Shown piece after piece: positions 36,435-44,904 of a DNA stretch of 64,000 nt. Numbering within the stretch: the first letter of the stretch is position 1; each line of letters starts with the position of its first letter. The translations under genes and the position numbers were made by a program. The stretch comes from Ureibacillus chungkukjangi (lineage in GTDB: Bacteria; Bacillota; Bacilli; Bacillales_A; Planococcaceae), in NCBI RefSeq assembly GCF_003217295.1, contig NZ_QJTJ01000011.1, positions 41,321-105,320 of the forward strand, given 5' to 3'. The notes below the pieces were generated by a model. It worked only from the letters and a program-made list of their open reading frames with translations. It searched no databases and had not been told where the DNA came from.

Positions 36435-36485
36435 GATAATTATTCTCAATAACTCAATAATATAGATAATGATAATCAATTTCAA
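36435..36485 (-). promoter_or_regulatory. Promoter with two Fur boxes upstream of the FNR gene
   Basis: On the minus strand TTGAAA (36480-36485) and TATTAT (36457-36462) are 17 bases apart. One Fur-like box (36465-36483) fills the spacer and a second (36435-36453) follows the -10. Iron repression is expected. Confidence 0.85.
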
Positions 36486-36563
36486 TAACAATTATGCAAT
36501 TTTATCAATTACCAATAATAGGTACTATTTCACAATAAAAAAAGCCCCACCAGTTAAACAGAA

Positions 36564-36758
36564 CTAATCTGCTTTACTAATGGACGCTGTTCTTTTTTCT
36601 ATTAACTTATTAGCTTTATCAAATAACTTAGAAACAATGGCGATTAAAATAAATAGGATAATAAAATCAATTAACAGGTTGGTTTCGATGTAATTTTTTA
36701 TATACCCGTATCCTAGTACTGCAGCTGTATAGAATAGTGATTTAATAAATAGATTCAT
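36564..36758 (-). CDS. Small membrane protein of unknown function
   Basis: The 64-aa product has two hydrophobic segments (SLFYTAAVLGYGYI and LLIDFIILFILIAIVSKL) and a lysine-rich C-terminus. The nearest GGAG lies 14 bases before the ATG, which is long, so translation is uncertain. Nothing identifies a family. Confidence 0.45.
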   Translation of the reverse strand: MNLFIKSLFYTAAVLGYGYIKNYIETNLLIDFIILFILIAIVSKLFDKANKLIEKRTASISKAD

Positions 36759-36843
36759 GGTTTATGGTTCAGCTCCTTTTTATTTTGCTGGCTTTTCTGA
36801 TTAGCTTGACCAATGGATTGCATTTCCGACTATGAATAGATTG

Positions 36844-37035
36844 AATAAGCGGAGAAATTCCGCTTATTAGGAAATCAGTGTGGTAAATAGCTAGAATAGC
36901 GGAAGAATTTCCCCTTATCCACTCAAAAAATATTAAAATAGAGTGTTTTCCTCCTGATAACAGGAAAATTTCCCCTTATTTAGCCCAAATAGCGCTCCAT
37001 TCTGCATATAACCGAAGAATTTCCTCTTATTCTCG
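36844..37035. repeat. Array of degenerate palindromic ATAAGCGGA repeats
   Basis: AATAAGCGGA-GAAA-TCCGCTTATT lies at 36844-36867 as a perfect 10-bp palindrome. Three decayed copies follow near 36895-36918, 36957-36980 and 37009-37031 (GGAAGAATTTCCCCTTAT theme), spaced 51-61 bp. The block lies between a small membrane gene and a lipoprotein gene. Confidence 0.65.
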
Positions 37036-37155
37036 CACCTTATTGAGTTAGAGGCCAAATGCAAATTATCACTCACATGCATTCCCGAGATTATTGGTAC
37101 TCCTCCAAGAGTTTGCTTAAGAATCTCCTCAACCAAGGAAGGCACTAGGGCTATC

Positions 37156-37773
37156 TTATTTGTCGGTCCATAAAACTTTATAAATAAATGCGAGCTCAGC
37201 TTCTTCAATACCTGCTGGAAGCTCGCCATCGCCGCCTCCACCTGATCGCAACTCGTTTTTTGTAGTGCCTAGCCAGGCTGCTAAATAAATGGGTTTATTT
37301 TTTTCTAATGTTATTTCTCCTTCGATTAGCTTACTGAAGGTAGAAACTGTCATACTGTTTGGATATAACGTTGTAGCAAGTCCTGAGGGTATACCATTTA
37401 GCAGTTTCAAAGAACGATCTCCTTCGCTCTCGCCCTCTCCTTCTCTACTGTCACTAATCCCAAATGATATAATGCTGTCTTCATATATTGTTTGGACTTC
37501 ATCCCAAGTTTTTAGTAGCTCCTCTTTAAACTTCCCATTTTCAAATACCTCCACTGAAAATTGCAAATCATCCTCTTCCTTCAAAGTACCATTCAGCTTG
37601 AAAAATTCGATTTGCTCCACACCTGTTTTACTAATAAGCAAGCTTTGATTTTCACTCATGCTGTATGACTTAATGGTTAATTTCGTATTCGATGGAGATT
37701 TTTCTACATCCGCACACCCTGTTAACAGCAAGATGGAGATTAAAAGCAAGCAATATCCTTTAAAGTAACGCAT
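37156..37773 (-). CDS. Putative lipoprotein of unknown function
   Basis: The 205-aa protein has a signal peptide ending LLLTGC (lipobox) and no recognised domain after it. The mature part is acidic, with a Glu/Gly-rich loop (SREGEGESEGDRS) and a GGGGDGEL loop, and is probably beta-rich. The ATG at 37773 lies after a GGGGGG tract. It would be anchored to the outer face of the membrane. Confidence 0.7.
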   Translation of the reverse strand: MRYFKGYCLLLISILLLTGCADVEKSPSNTKLTIKSYSMSENQSLLISKTGVEQIEFFKLNGTLKEEDDLQFSVEVFENGKFKEELLKTWDEVQTIYEDSIISFGISDSREGEGESEGDRSLKLLNGIPSGLATTLYPNSMTVSTFSKLIEGEITLEKNKPIYLAAWLGTTKNELRSGGGGDGELPAGIEEAELAFIYKVLWTDK

Positions 37774-37813
37774 TTCCGTCCGCCCCCCCATTTAAAGACT
37801 GTTTCATTAAAAT

Positions 37814-38440
37814 TTATATCTCTTTTTTTGTAACTTTGGTGTCTACGGTGATGTAAGTATTACTATACAGAGGCATATTAATATTTTTCACATTCCATAA
37901 TTTCCTAAATTCATTAATAGGAACTTTACGATTATAGCCAATGTTCTCATCATTACAATTCACCAGTTGACTTAATGATTCTGAAAGGTAAATATACTCC
38001 TTGTCGTATCCTATGACAGGGACAAAATGCAAATCCTTACTTTCCTTATGTACTTTGATAAAAACAATTACGGGGTTTCCTTTACTAACCTCGTATTTTA
38101 AGGTATTTATATTTCCTTTATAATAGTTTGTTTTAAATCCATTTTTTCTTAGTACTGTACGGATTGCCTTTGGATATACATTGCCTGACCTCAATTTACT
38201 AGGGAAATTAGTATATAACTCTTCGCCATCAGCCTCTAAACCAAAATGACGTAACACATATGCTGTTGAAAATGCTGCACATTCTCTCTTGGTTTGTTTA
38301 TCAATCCTATTGCTTCGTTGAATAACATAGTTAGCTGGATAATCTCTTTTTCGTAAAACTGGAAGGGGAAATGTCATTAAATATGCATTAATAATAATTG
38401 TTATAATAAACCATAAAATAACTGATCTAACTATAATCAT
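37814..38440 (-). CDS. Membrane-anchored C39-like papain-fold protein
   Basis: The 208-aa protein has one N-terminal transmembrane segment (VRSVILWFIITIIINAYLM), then a papain-like domain with Cys in KRECAAFSTAYVLRHFG and His in LHFVPVIGYDKEYIYLSES. The pattern matches Peptidase_C39-like proteins acting outside the membrane. The ATG at 38440 has GGAGGGGGG upstream; a longer frame to 38563 would cross the pruA terminator. Substrate unknown. Confidence 0.7.
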   Translation of the reverse strand: MIIVRSVILWFIITIIINAYLMTFPLPVLRKRDYPANYVIQRSNRIDKQTKRECAAFSTAYVLRHFGLEADGEELYTNFPSKLRSGNVYPKAIRTVLRKNGFKTNYYKGNINTLKYEVSKGNPVIVFIKVHKESKDLHFVPVIGYDKEYIYLSESLSQLVNCNDENIGYNRKVPINEFRKLWNVKNINMPLYSNTYITVDTKVTKKEI

Positions 38441-38490
38441 GCTACTTCCCCCCTCCAACAATGTTTTAAGCTCATTTTCACTCAATCTAA

Positions 38491-38507
38491 TTTTAACATA
38501 AATATCC
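38491..38507 (-). promoter_or_regulatory. Extended -10 promoter-like motif upstream of the C39-like gene
   Basis: On the minus strand GGATATTTATGTTAAAA contains TGTTAAAAT, an extended -10 form. The same 17-mer recurs at 47550-47566 and nearly so at 47869-47885, each 30-70 bp before a small minus-strand gene. Confidence 0.45.
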
Positions 38508-38540
38508 AATTCTCTTATTATTATTTTTATTAATGCAACA

Positions 38541-38580
38541 AAAAAAGAGGCTAAAGTGAACACTTCACTTTAACCTCTTC
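38541..38580 (-). terminator. Terminator of pruA
   Basis: AGAGGTTAAAGTGAA pairs with TTCACTTTAGCCTCT around a tiny loop, then seven T on the minus strand. Confidence 0.88.
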
Positions 38581-38593
38581 TTTACATTATTTT

Positions 38594-40225
38594 TTATTCT
38601 TCATCCATGAATGGATAAGTAATATCTGTTGTTGGAGCAAAGTTTTCTTTGATGACACGTGGAGTTGTCCAGCGAATCATGTTAAATACTGATCCTGCTT
38701 TATCGTTTGTACCAGAACCACGAGAACCACCAAATGGTTGTTGGTTAATCATTGCACCAGTTGGTTTGTCATTGATATAGAAGTTACCAGCTGCACCAGA
38801 TAAACGATTCTCTAAGTGAAGAATAGCTTGGCGATCCTGTGCAAAGATAGCACCTGTTAATGCGTACATAGACGCTGTATCAACTGCATCTAAAGTTTCT
38901 TCTAATTTGTCATTTTCATAAACATAGATTGTTAACACTGGTCCAAAGATTTCCTCAACCATCGTTTTGAAGTTTGGATTAGTTGTTACAATAATTGTCG
39001 GTTGAACGAAATAACCAACAGAATCATCATAAGTACCTCCAGCAATGATTTCTGCTTCATCAGATGCTGCAGCGTAATCGATATAGCTTGTAATTGAATC
39101 AAACGCAGGCTTATCGATTACTGCTCCCATGAAGTTACGGAAGTCACGTACATCCCCAACTTTAAGCTTAGCAGTTTCTTCAACTAACCCGTTCTTCACT
39201 TCTTCCCACATGCTTTGTGGAATGTAAGCACGAGAAGCGGCAGAACATTTTTGACCTTGGTATTCAAACGCTCCACGAACAAGGTTAGCGACTACTTTGT
39301 CAGCTTGTGCAGTTTCGTGAGCAAATACGAAGTCTTTACCACCTGTTTCCCCAACTAAACGAGGATATGATTTGTAGCTTGCAATGTTCTCGCCTACTGT
39401 TTTCCAAATTGTTTGGAATGTAGCTGTAGAACCTGTGAAGTGGAATCCAGCCATGCGAGCGTCTGTTAATACTACTTCAGATACTTGTGATCCACGAGAT
39501 GGTACGAAGTTGATTACACCTTTTGGTAATCCAGCTTCTTCTAAAATACGCATGAAGTAGTAGTTTGCCAGAATAGACGTTGTTGCTGGTTTCCAAACAA
39601 CTACGTTCCCCATCATTGCAGGAGCTGCTGGTAAGTTCCCACCAATTGCAGTGAAGTTGAATGGAGAAATCGCTAATACGAAACCATCTAATGGACGGTA
39701 ATCAAGACGATTCCATACATTCTTCATGCTGTCAGGCTGGATTTGATAAATCTGATTTGCATAATCTACACCGAAACGTAAGAAATCTATTAATTCTTGT
39801 GCAGCATCAATTTCAGTTTGGATAGCTGTTTTAGATTGGCCTAACATAGTTGCCGCATTCATAACATCACGGTATGGACCAGAGATTAAATCAGCAGCTT
39901 TTAAGAAAATCGCAGCACGATGTTCCCAAGGCATATTAGCCCATGATTCTTTTGCAGCCATAGCAGCCTCGACAGCATCACGTAATTCTTTCTCTCCAGC
40001 TTCTGAGTAGTTTGCTAACACATGTTGGTGAGCATGTGGCATTACTACTTGCTTCACTGTATCTGTTTTAATATTTTGACCGTTAATAATAACAGGGATA
40101 TCTACTACCATTTCAGATTGGCGTTTTAGTTCCGCTTTTAATGTTTCTCTTTCTTTTGTACCTGGAGCATATGTATTGCCTGGCTCGTTTTTAGGTGTTG
40201 GTATCTTGAAAATTCCGTTACTCAT
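38594..40225 (-). CDS. pruA: 1-pyrroline-5-carboxylate dehydrogenase
   Basis: This 543-aa NAD-dependent aldehyde dehydrogenase oxidises glutamate semialdehyde (from proline, arginine or ornithine) to glutamate. It has the catalytic Glu region (LVGETGGKDFVF) and nucleophilic Cys (YQGQKCSAASR). The length and the N-terminal PTPKNEPGNTYAPGT extension favour P5CDH over other aldehyde dehydrogenases. No putB or roc genes are adjacent. It is monocistronic, with its own terminator. Confidence 0.93.
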   Translation of the reverse strand: MSNGIFKIPTPKNEPGNTYAPGTKERETLKAELKRQSEMVVDIPVIINGQNIKTDTVKQVVMPHAHQHVLANYSEAGEKELRDAVEAAMAAKESWANMPWEHRAAIFLKAADLISGPYRDVMNAATMLGQSKTAIQTEIDAAQELIDFLRFGVDYANQIYQIQPDSMKNVWNRLDYRPLDGFVLAISPFNFTAIGGNLPAAPAMMGNVVVWKPATTSILANYYFMRILEEAGLPKGVINFVPSRGSQVSEVVLTDARMAGFHFTGSTATFQTIWKTVGENIASYKSYPRLVGETGGKDFVFAHETAQADKVVANLVRGAFEYQGQKCSAASRAYIPQSMWEEVKNGLVEETAKLKVGDVRDFRNFMGAVIDKPAFDSITSYIDYAAASDEAEIIAGGTYDDSVGYFVQPTIIVTTNPNFKTMVEEIFGPVLTIYVYENDKLEETLDAVDTASMYALTGAIFAQDRQAILHLENRLSGAAGNFYINDKPTGAMINQQPFGGSRGSGTNDKAGSVFNMIRWTTPRVIKENFAPTTDITYPFMDEE

Positions 40226-40412
40226 ACTTTCACTTTCCTTCCTATAGTTAATACATTTCTCTTATCATTCTAAACTATCTTCTCTCATTCGACAAAATAT
40301 AAAATTCTTTTTTACTTTTTGTTTCAATAAAAGTGGAGGCTAGAGCCGTTATCACTAAAAAATATTGAATACTTCCTTAACTTAAACAAATCAGTTAACC
40401 AGATAAATTACA

Positions 40413-40441
40413 AAATGCCAGCCCACATTTGGACTGGCACC
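40413..40441 (-). terminator. Terminator after the 62-aa Asn/Glu-rich protein gene
   Basis: TGCCAGTCC pairs with GGGCTGGCA on the minus strand, followed by TTTTGTAATTT. Confidence 0.75.
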
Positions 40442-40461
40442 TCTTACATTCCTACCAATTT

Positions 40462-40650
40462 TCAAAACATCAACAATTTAAGTGGAGGAATAATTTTATA
40501 TTTACCGAGCATTTCACGATTTTTTTCTATTATTTCTCTATTTTTTTCAATCGTATTCTTTAAATTTGGCTGCACTTCATCTTCGTTAGTTTCAGGATTA
40601 TTTTTTAGGTTTTCATCTAAGTGAGATACTAATTTCGTATTCTTATCCAT
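40462..40650 (-). CDS. Small hydrophilic coiled-coil protein of unknown function
   Basis: The 62-aa protein is rich in Asn, Lys and Glu with a heptad-like stretch (NTIEKNREIIEKNREMLGKY). The ATG at 40650 follows AGGAGG with good spacing, which is the main support. It is 43 bp downstream of a DUF2294 gene and probably co-transcribed. No family recognised. Confidence 0.6.
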   Translation of the reverse strand: MDKNTKLVSHLDENLKNNPETNEDEVQPNLKNTIEKNREIIEKNREMLGKYKIIPPLKLLMF

Positions 40651-40693
40651 TTTTTCAACCTCCTGTATGACCAACAAATGTATTATTGTTTTA

Positions 40694-41056
40694 TCATAAT
40701 TTACTTTGTAAATCCTCTGAAAGCTTAAAAACCATAATGCGTTCTCCAGTTATAGTACTTAAATCCGTATAAAAACTCACTACTTCCAAATCTGTAATAT
40801 TTGATAGTGCTTCTTTTATTTCTATCACCCCGGATTCCACCAGACTGTTTCGCATTTCTTTTACTGATAATAACCCCTCTTTTTCTTGGCAAACCGAATA
40901 CTCTGCAGGTGTTAAGACTCCCTTCAACACAACAACTACCATATCTCGCACAATATCTGATTTAACCGATACAGAACCTCGACCCAGATAAGTTTTCTCC
41001 CAATGAGTTAACACTTTACTAATCTCAGCTTCGAGAACACCTTTTGTTTTATCCAA
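40694..41056 (-). CDS. DUF2294 domain protein (YbcI-like)
   Basis: The 120-aa soluble protein follows the DUF2294 pattern: an initial helix with WEKTYLGRGSVSVKSDIVRD, LKGVLTPAEYSV in the middle, and VVSFYTDLSTITGERIMVF at the end. The family appears in spore formers and cyanobacteria near bicarbonate and Na+ transport genes; function is not established. Confidence 0.75.
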   Translation of the reverse strand: MDKTKGVLEAEISKVLTHWEKTYLGRGSVSVKSDIVRDMVVVVLKGVLTPAEYSVCQEKEGLLSVKEMRNSLVESGVIEIKEALSNITDLEVVSFYTDLSTITGERIMVFKLSEDLQSKL

Positions 41057-41572
41057 ATAACTTCCTTCCCTTCCATAACTCAGATTTTATAAATTTTGCT
41101 ATTTATTTTTCATCTCTTTGAAATCCATCTGATACCCAGTGAATCCAAGAGGTTGCACTTAAAAACTTTCTCTTCAAATCAATTGCTACCAAATTGTATA
41201 TATAAAAAAACCGACAATTAAAAAGATAATAGTCTCCAATAAAAAACCATTATACTTTGAAAATTGCCGGTTTACTTTTAACTAACCTACTTAGGTTCTT
41301 TAAATCGTCTACCATTTATTTTATTCTAATTTCCTTTTTGGCTTAGATTGATAATCAATTTCCAAAAGGAGTGACTATCAAACTTTAGATAAAAGGAACC
41401 TCTAAAACTCTATTGATTATATAAAATTCTAGTATTTAGTTAACTCCGTGTCAAGGTTGAGATTATTAATTTTCTAACTTTGATAGAATGGTTCATTTCC
41501 ATTGATAGAAAACATTTTTTCTTCGTGGTTTCTGGGGAGTTGTGCTATATTCAAAGTGTCAGGAGTGAGTTG
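41057..41572. other. Intergenic region with a loose inverted repeat
   Basis: About 500 bp with no gene. AAACCG-ACAATT near 41207-41219 is complementary to AATTGCCGGTTT at 41262-41273, with a loop of more than 40 bases. The promoter of the gene at 41573 should lie at the right end. Confidence 0.4.
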
Positions 41573-41998
41573 ATGAAAAAGTTTTTAACATTTACCGTAA
41601 TAATTCTTGGTTTACTCGGAGTAGCTGGCTATGCGGTGTGGCATTTTGGGACAAATATCGCCTCCGAAAAAATAATGGAAAAAGTGGAATCTACTTTAGA
41701 TGATGAAAAACTAGCTGAAGTAAAATCTTATATCGAGAACGATTCAAAGGTTCAAGAGATTGTAAGAGAGGCAGCAAATACAGATCCGGATAACCTTCCC
41801 TTCCAAACTAAAGAAGAAGCGACACGTGTGTTAATAAAAAAAGTTGGCGTTAATCGATTACTTGATATCCAGGAACAAGCACAAAACGGCTCAATTAATC
41901 AGGATGAATTATTATCTGAGATTGAAGGTAAACTATCCGAAGATGAAATTTCGGCTTTAAAATATGTTTTATATAAGGAATTAAATAAACAAAACTAG
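41573..41998 (+). CDS. Membrane-anchored helical protein of unknown function
   Basis: The 141-aa protein has one N-terminal transmembrane segment (FLTFTVIILGLLGVAGYAVW) and an acidic helical exterior domain. AGGAGTGA lies before the ATG at 41573; the frame upstream to 41480 has no start support. The seven-residue-like spacing of charged residues suggests a helical bundle. No family recognised. Confidence 0.75.
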   Translation: MKKFLTFTVIILGLLGVAGYAVWHFGTNIASEKIMEKVESTLDDEKLAEVKSYIENDSKVQEIVREAANTDPDNLPFQTKEEATRVLIKKVGVNRLLDIQEQAQNGSINQDELLSEIEGKLSEDEISALKYVLYKELNKQN

Positions 41999-42053
41999 CT
42001 ATTTTAAATTCATGTACACTAACTCCAACAACGTGACAGACCCACGTTATAAT

Positions 42054-42088
42054 GGCTCGATTCCTATTTAGTGGTGTCGAGCCTTTTT
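42054..42088 (+). terminator. Terminator of the helical membrane protein gene
   Basis: GGCTCGA (42054-42060) pairs with TCGAGCC (42077-42083), followed by five T. Confidence 0.85.
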
Positions 42089-42160
42089 CTTATCATTCTT
42101 CTACTGTTGCTGATTAAACTAGAGTGCTCGATTGTAGAAAAGTAAACTTTTAGCTTTTAT

Positions 42161-42409
42161 CTACCTAATCTTCGGTATATATCTATCTAAAATAATTCCG
42201 TAGCTAACTGCTAATAGAAAATGTAACGTTAAGGCATAAAATATGCTTGGATTATCTGGTAGTAAAGGAAGTAAAAAGGTAAATAAGAATGAAAATATAG
42301 GGTCAATCGCTGCCCAAGGATGCTTTACTGGTTTAAATACCAACTCATAAACAATGATAAATATGCTCAATAATGGTAACCAAAAAGTAAATTTTTTAAG
42401 CAACTTCAT
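42161..42409 (-). CDS. Small membrane protein of unknown function
   Basis: The 82-aa protein has two or three transmembrane segments (FWLPLLSIFIIVYELVF, IFSFLFTFLLPLL, HFLLAVSYGIILD). AAAGGGG lies before the ATG. No family recognised. Confidence 0.65.
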   Translation of the reverse strand: MKLLKKFTFWLPLLSIFIIVYELVFKPVKHPWAAIDPIFSFLFTFLLPLLPDNPSIFYALTLHFLLAVSYGIILDRYIPKIR

Positions 42410-42511
42410 ACACTCGCCCCTTTAGTAAGTCCGCTCTTAAACACCAAGTATTGTACTCCTCAAGATTACTTTAACATATAAAAATTGCATTTTTCGTGGT
42501 AAACAAGAATA

Positions 42512-42571
42512 TGCCATATAGCTAAAGAAGGCACAATTCCTTTTCAGATTACTCTCAATTGTGGATAATAG
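42512..42571. repeat. Palindromic element, diverged copy
   Basis: AGCTAAAGAAGGCACAATTC followed by a decayed right arm ending CAATTGTGGATAAT. Same family as the copy at 63811. Confidence 0.5.
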
Positions 42572-42650
42572 TTATTTACCTAAAATCCCGGGTAGTTTTA
42601 CAAAATTATCTACACATTAATTGTATAGAATAAATAGTGACAATAAGAAA

Positions 42651-42935
42651 TTACTTCTTACCTTTTCGTTCTAAAAGCATAGGTGCTATATTTAGTAAGA
42701 TCGAGACAATTGTTAAAAACCATAATGCCCTTTCCATGCCTGGTACTACATCCTCTAAAGCTGCCCAATCTTTCACTTCTACCCATTGCGATATAAGACT
42801 GTATTCTGCACATAGGGTTAATGCTGTAAATGATAACCCGATTGCCATCGCAAGCTTGTAATCTTTACCTGTTGCATACATATAAAGATTTATAAAAGTA
42901 GCTACTATTGCAATAAGACCTATTGTTAGCCACAT
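42651..42935 (-). CDS. Small membrane protein of unknown function
   Basis: The 94-aa protein has three hydrophobic segments (LTIGLIAIVATFINLYMY, MAIGLSFTALTLCAEYSLI, LWFLTIVSILLNIAPMLL). GGGAGG precedes the ATG. It could be a small integral protein with a cytosolic Lys tail. No family recognised. Confidence 0.7.
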   Translation of the reverse strand: MWLTIGLIAIVATFINLYMYATGKDYKLAMAIGLSFTALTLCAEYSLISQWVEVKDWAALEDVVPGMERALWFLTIVSILLNIAPMLLERKGKK

Positions 42936-43045
42936 AATGACGCCTCCCTTAAACTTTCGTTTTTTATATAGACATCAATTGTAATTATATGGTTCCCAAA
43001 ACTTATTTTGAAAAAATACAATATTAGAATGTTGTTCTTCAACCT

Positions 43046-43100
43046 GGTCGGATAACTAACTAAAAAGGGCCCAATTCCTATGCAAGAATAGTGCCCAAAT
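43046..43100. repeat. Palindromic element copy
   Basis: GGGCCCAATTC and GAATAGTGCCC form the inner stem, preceded by AACTAAAAA in the left-arm position. Confidence 0.6.
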
Positions 43101-43196
43101 GGTGTATAGTTTTTTACTTATTCAAGTTCACTCCAGCAAATCTCTTGAACATTTACTAAAAAATCTGACCCGCTTATCAGACACTGTTATTCCTAA

Positions 43197-43247
43197 AAGA
43201 AGCCCACTACAATTGGGTATTTAACTCCAACTGCAGCAGGCTTCTTA
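43197..43247 (-). terminator. Terminator of the SDR gene
   Basis: AAGAAGCC(TG)CTGCAGTTGG pairs with CCAATTGTAG(TG)GGCTTCTT on the minus strand. The tail (TTAGG) is only weakly T-rich. Confidence 0.6.
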
Positions 43248-43306
43248 TCTTTTACATTATCTATGCTTAAACGAGAATGGGGTTTTTATTTAACTCACAT
43301 TTAAGA

Positions 43307-44200
43307 TTATAAGTCGATTGCTTCGCCACCTGTTACCCCGTAAATCTGACCGGTGATATAACTTCCTTCATCGGAGGCTAGGAGAACATACACCGGTGCT
43401 AGCTCTACTGGCTGTCCCGCACGACCAAGAGGAGAATTTTGTCCAAACTTAGGGATTTGTCCATCCAATTGTCCGTTATCCAGCTGCAATGGTGTCCAAA
43501 TTGGTCCTGGAGCAACCGCATTGACACGCACCCCTTTATCAGCAAAGTACGCGGAAAGGTTTATCGTAAAGTTGCTTATTGCACCTTTTGTAGCCGCATA
43601 ATCCATTAAAGATGTAGACGGATTAAAAGATTGAACCGATGAGGTAGTAATAATTGCACTTCCTGCTTCCAAATGCTCTTCGGCAGCTTTTACCGTCTCA
43701 TACATGCTGATAATGTTTACTTTGAAGGTATCCTGCACTTGTTGGATGGATAAATCACTTAGGGTTGGCTGTGCAATTTGCTGCGCAGCATTCAATACTA
43801 GCGTGTCCAATCCACCAAAAGCTTCCACTGTTTTTGTAACAATCTCTGTCGCAGCTCCATCTTCTCGCAAATCATATGGTAGCAACAATGCTTTTCTGCC
43901 TGCTTTTTCAATTAATTCTTTGACTTCGTTCGCATCTTCTTCTTCGCCAGGGAAGAATTGGATAGCTACATTTGCACCTTCTCGCGCATAGGCAATAGCG
44001 GCGGCACGCCCAATTCCGGAATCGCCACCAGTAATCAAAGCATTACGGCCTTCTAAACGATTATAACCCTTATATGATTCTTCCCCGCAGTCAGGTTTAG
44101 GGCTCATTTTACTCTGTAGTGCTGGAGTGTTCTGTTCTTGATCTGGGAATTTGTCTGTATAAAATTTCGTACGTGGATTAGTTAGATGTGGATTTTTCAT
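43307..44200 (-). CDS. SDR-family oxidoreductase (YhxC/YhdF-like)
   Basis: The 297-aa short-chain dehydrogenase has the NADP fold TGGDSGIGRAAAIAYA, the NAA motif (LVLNAAQQIA) and Ser-Tyr-Lys site (ITTSSVQ, MDYAATKGA). The long N-terminal extension (PRTKFYTDKFPDQEQNTPAL) marks the group of stress-related SDRs with a general-stress role in Bacillus. Substrate unknown. The ATG at 44200 lies nine bases after AGGAG. Confidence 0.88.
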   Translation of the reverse strand: MKNPHLTNPRTKFYTDKFPDQEQNTPALQSKMSPKPDCGEESYKGYNRLEGRNALITGGDSGIGRAAAIAYAREGANVAIQFFPGEEEDANEVKELIEKAGRKALLLPYDLREDGAATEIVTKTVEAFGGLDTLVLNAAQQIAQPTLSDLSIQQVQDTFKVNIISMYETVKAAEEHLEAGSAIITTSSVQSFNPSTSLMDYAATKGAISNFTINLSAYFADKGVRVNAVAPGPIWTPLQLDNGQLDGQIPKFGQNSPLGRAGQPVELAPVYVLLASDEGSYITGQIYGVTGGEAIDL

Positions 44201-44422
44201 CAAAATCATCTCCTAGTAAAATATTTAAAGCCAAAGTAAAAAGTTCACCAAAAGCTTATAAAAAGTAAGCTTTCACAAACTAATCTCTGGTACATTTTTT
44301 ACCCTACGATCTTTTTTTTAAACAGCTTCAGATCTTTAAAACCTTTCAAAAGGACATAAGAATTAACAAAAATGCATACTAAGGATTCCACGTGGCAAAC
44401 TAAAATCATGGAGGTGGATATT

Positions 44423-44578
44423 GTGAGTAACAGCGAAAAGAAAAATTCAAGTGGTAATGTTAGTGATGAGCAAGCAGTAAGGAAGAATTTATCAAGGGAA
44501 TTTGATCATGAACTTGCAAACGAACCCTTAACAGCGACAGAGAGACTTAATAATAAGAAAACCAAGAAGCGTCAATAA
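44423..44578 (+). CDS. sspO: Small acid-soluble spore protein SspO
   Basis: The 51-aa basic protein ends ELANEPLTATERLNNKKTKK plus RQ, close to SspO (EFANE-LTPAERQNNKKRKK pattern). I choose GTG at 44423 because GGAGGTGG lies five bases upstream; the ATG at 44372 lacks a site. Expressed in the forespore under SigG in other Bacillales. It is direct evidence that the organism forms spores. Confidence 0.85.
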   Translation: MSNSEKKNSSGNVSDEQAVRKNLSREFDHELANEPLTATERLNNKKTKKRQ

Positions 44579-44619
44579 GCTAAAATGATACAAGCCGGAA
44601 TTATCAAAAGGAAACATCA

Positions 44620-44648
44620 AGCCCCCATCTCTAGTAAGGTGGGGGCTA
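44620..44648. terminator. Terminator of sspO
   Basis: AGCCCCCA(TCT) pairs with (AGG)TGGGGGCT around CTAGTA, then ATTTAAC. The stem is strong, the T-tail short. Confidence 0.7.
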
Positions 44649-44707
44649 TTTAACATAATATCCTCAAATTTCTTTAACGACATTATAGCTCTTTAATTAA
44701 AAAAACA

Positions 44708-44747
44708 CCTCCCTTATTAAGGAAAGCGCCAGATTGCTTGCATTCAG
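44708..44747. repeat. Palindromic element, partial copy
   Basis: CTCCCTTATTAAGGAAAGCGCCAGATTGCTTGCATTC holds only the inner and right arms of the family; the left arm is lost. Confidence 0.55.
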
Positions 44748-44904
44748 AAACGTTGATTGCTAACAGGAACAACGATAATTGTAATTCGATATTAATCACT
44801 CTACTTACATTATACCGTTCTTTAAAAATTATTTATAGACTGTTCATTTCGTAATTTGGAAATTAGTATTATATACAGATCTATCACATAAGGGGTGTAG
44901 CTTT

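Noticed and set aside
36933..37241. 102-codon minus-strand frame overlapping the lipoprotein gene
   Set aside because: It lies out of frame over the 3' end of a better gene and through the ATAAGCGGA repeats, without a ribosome-binding site.
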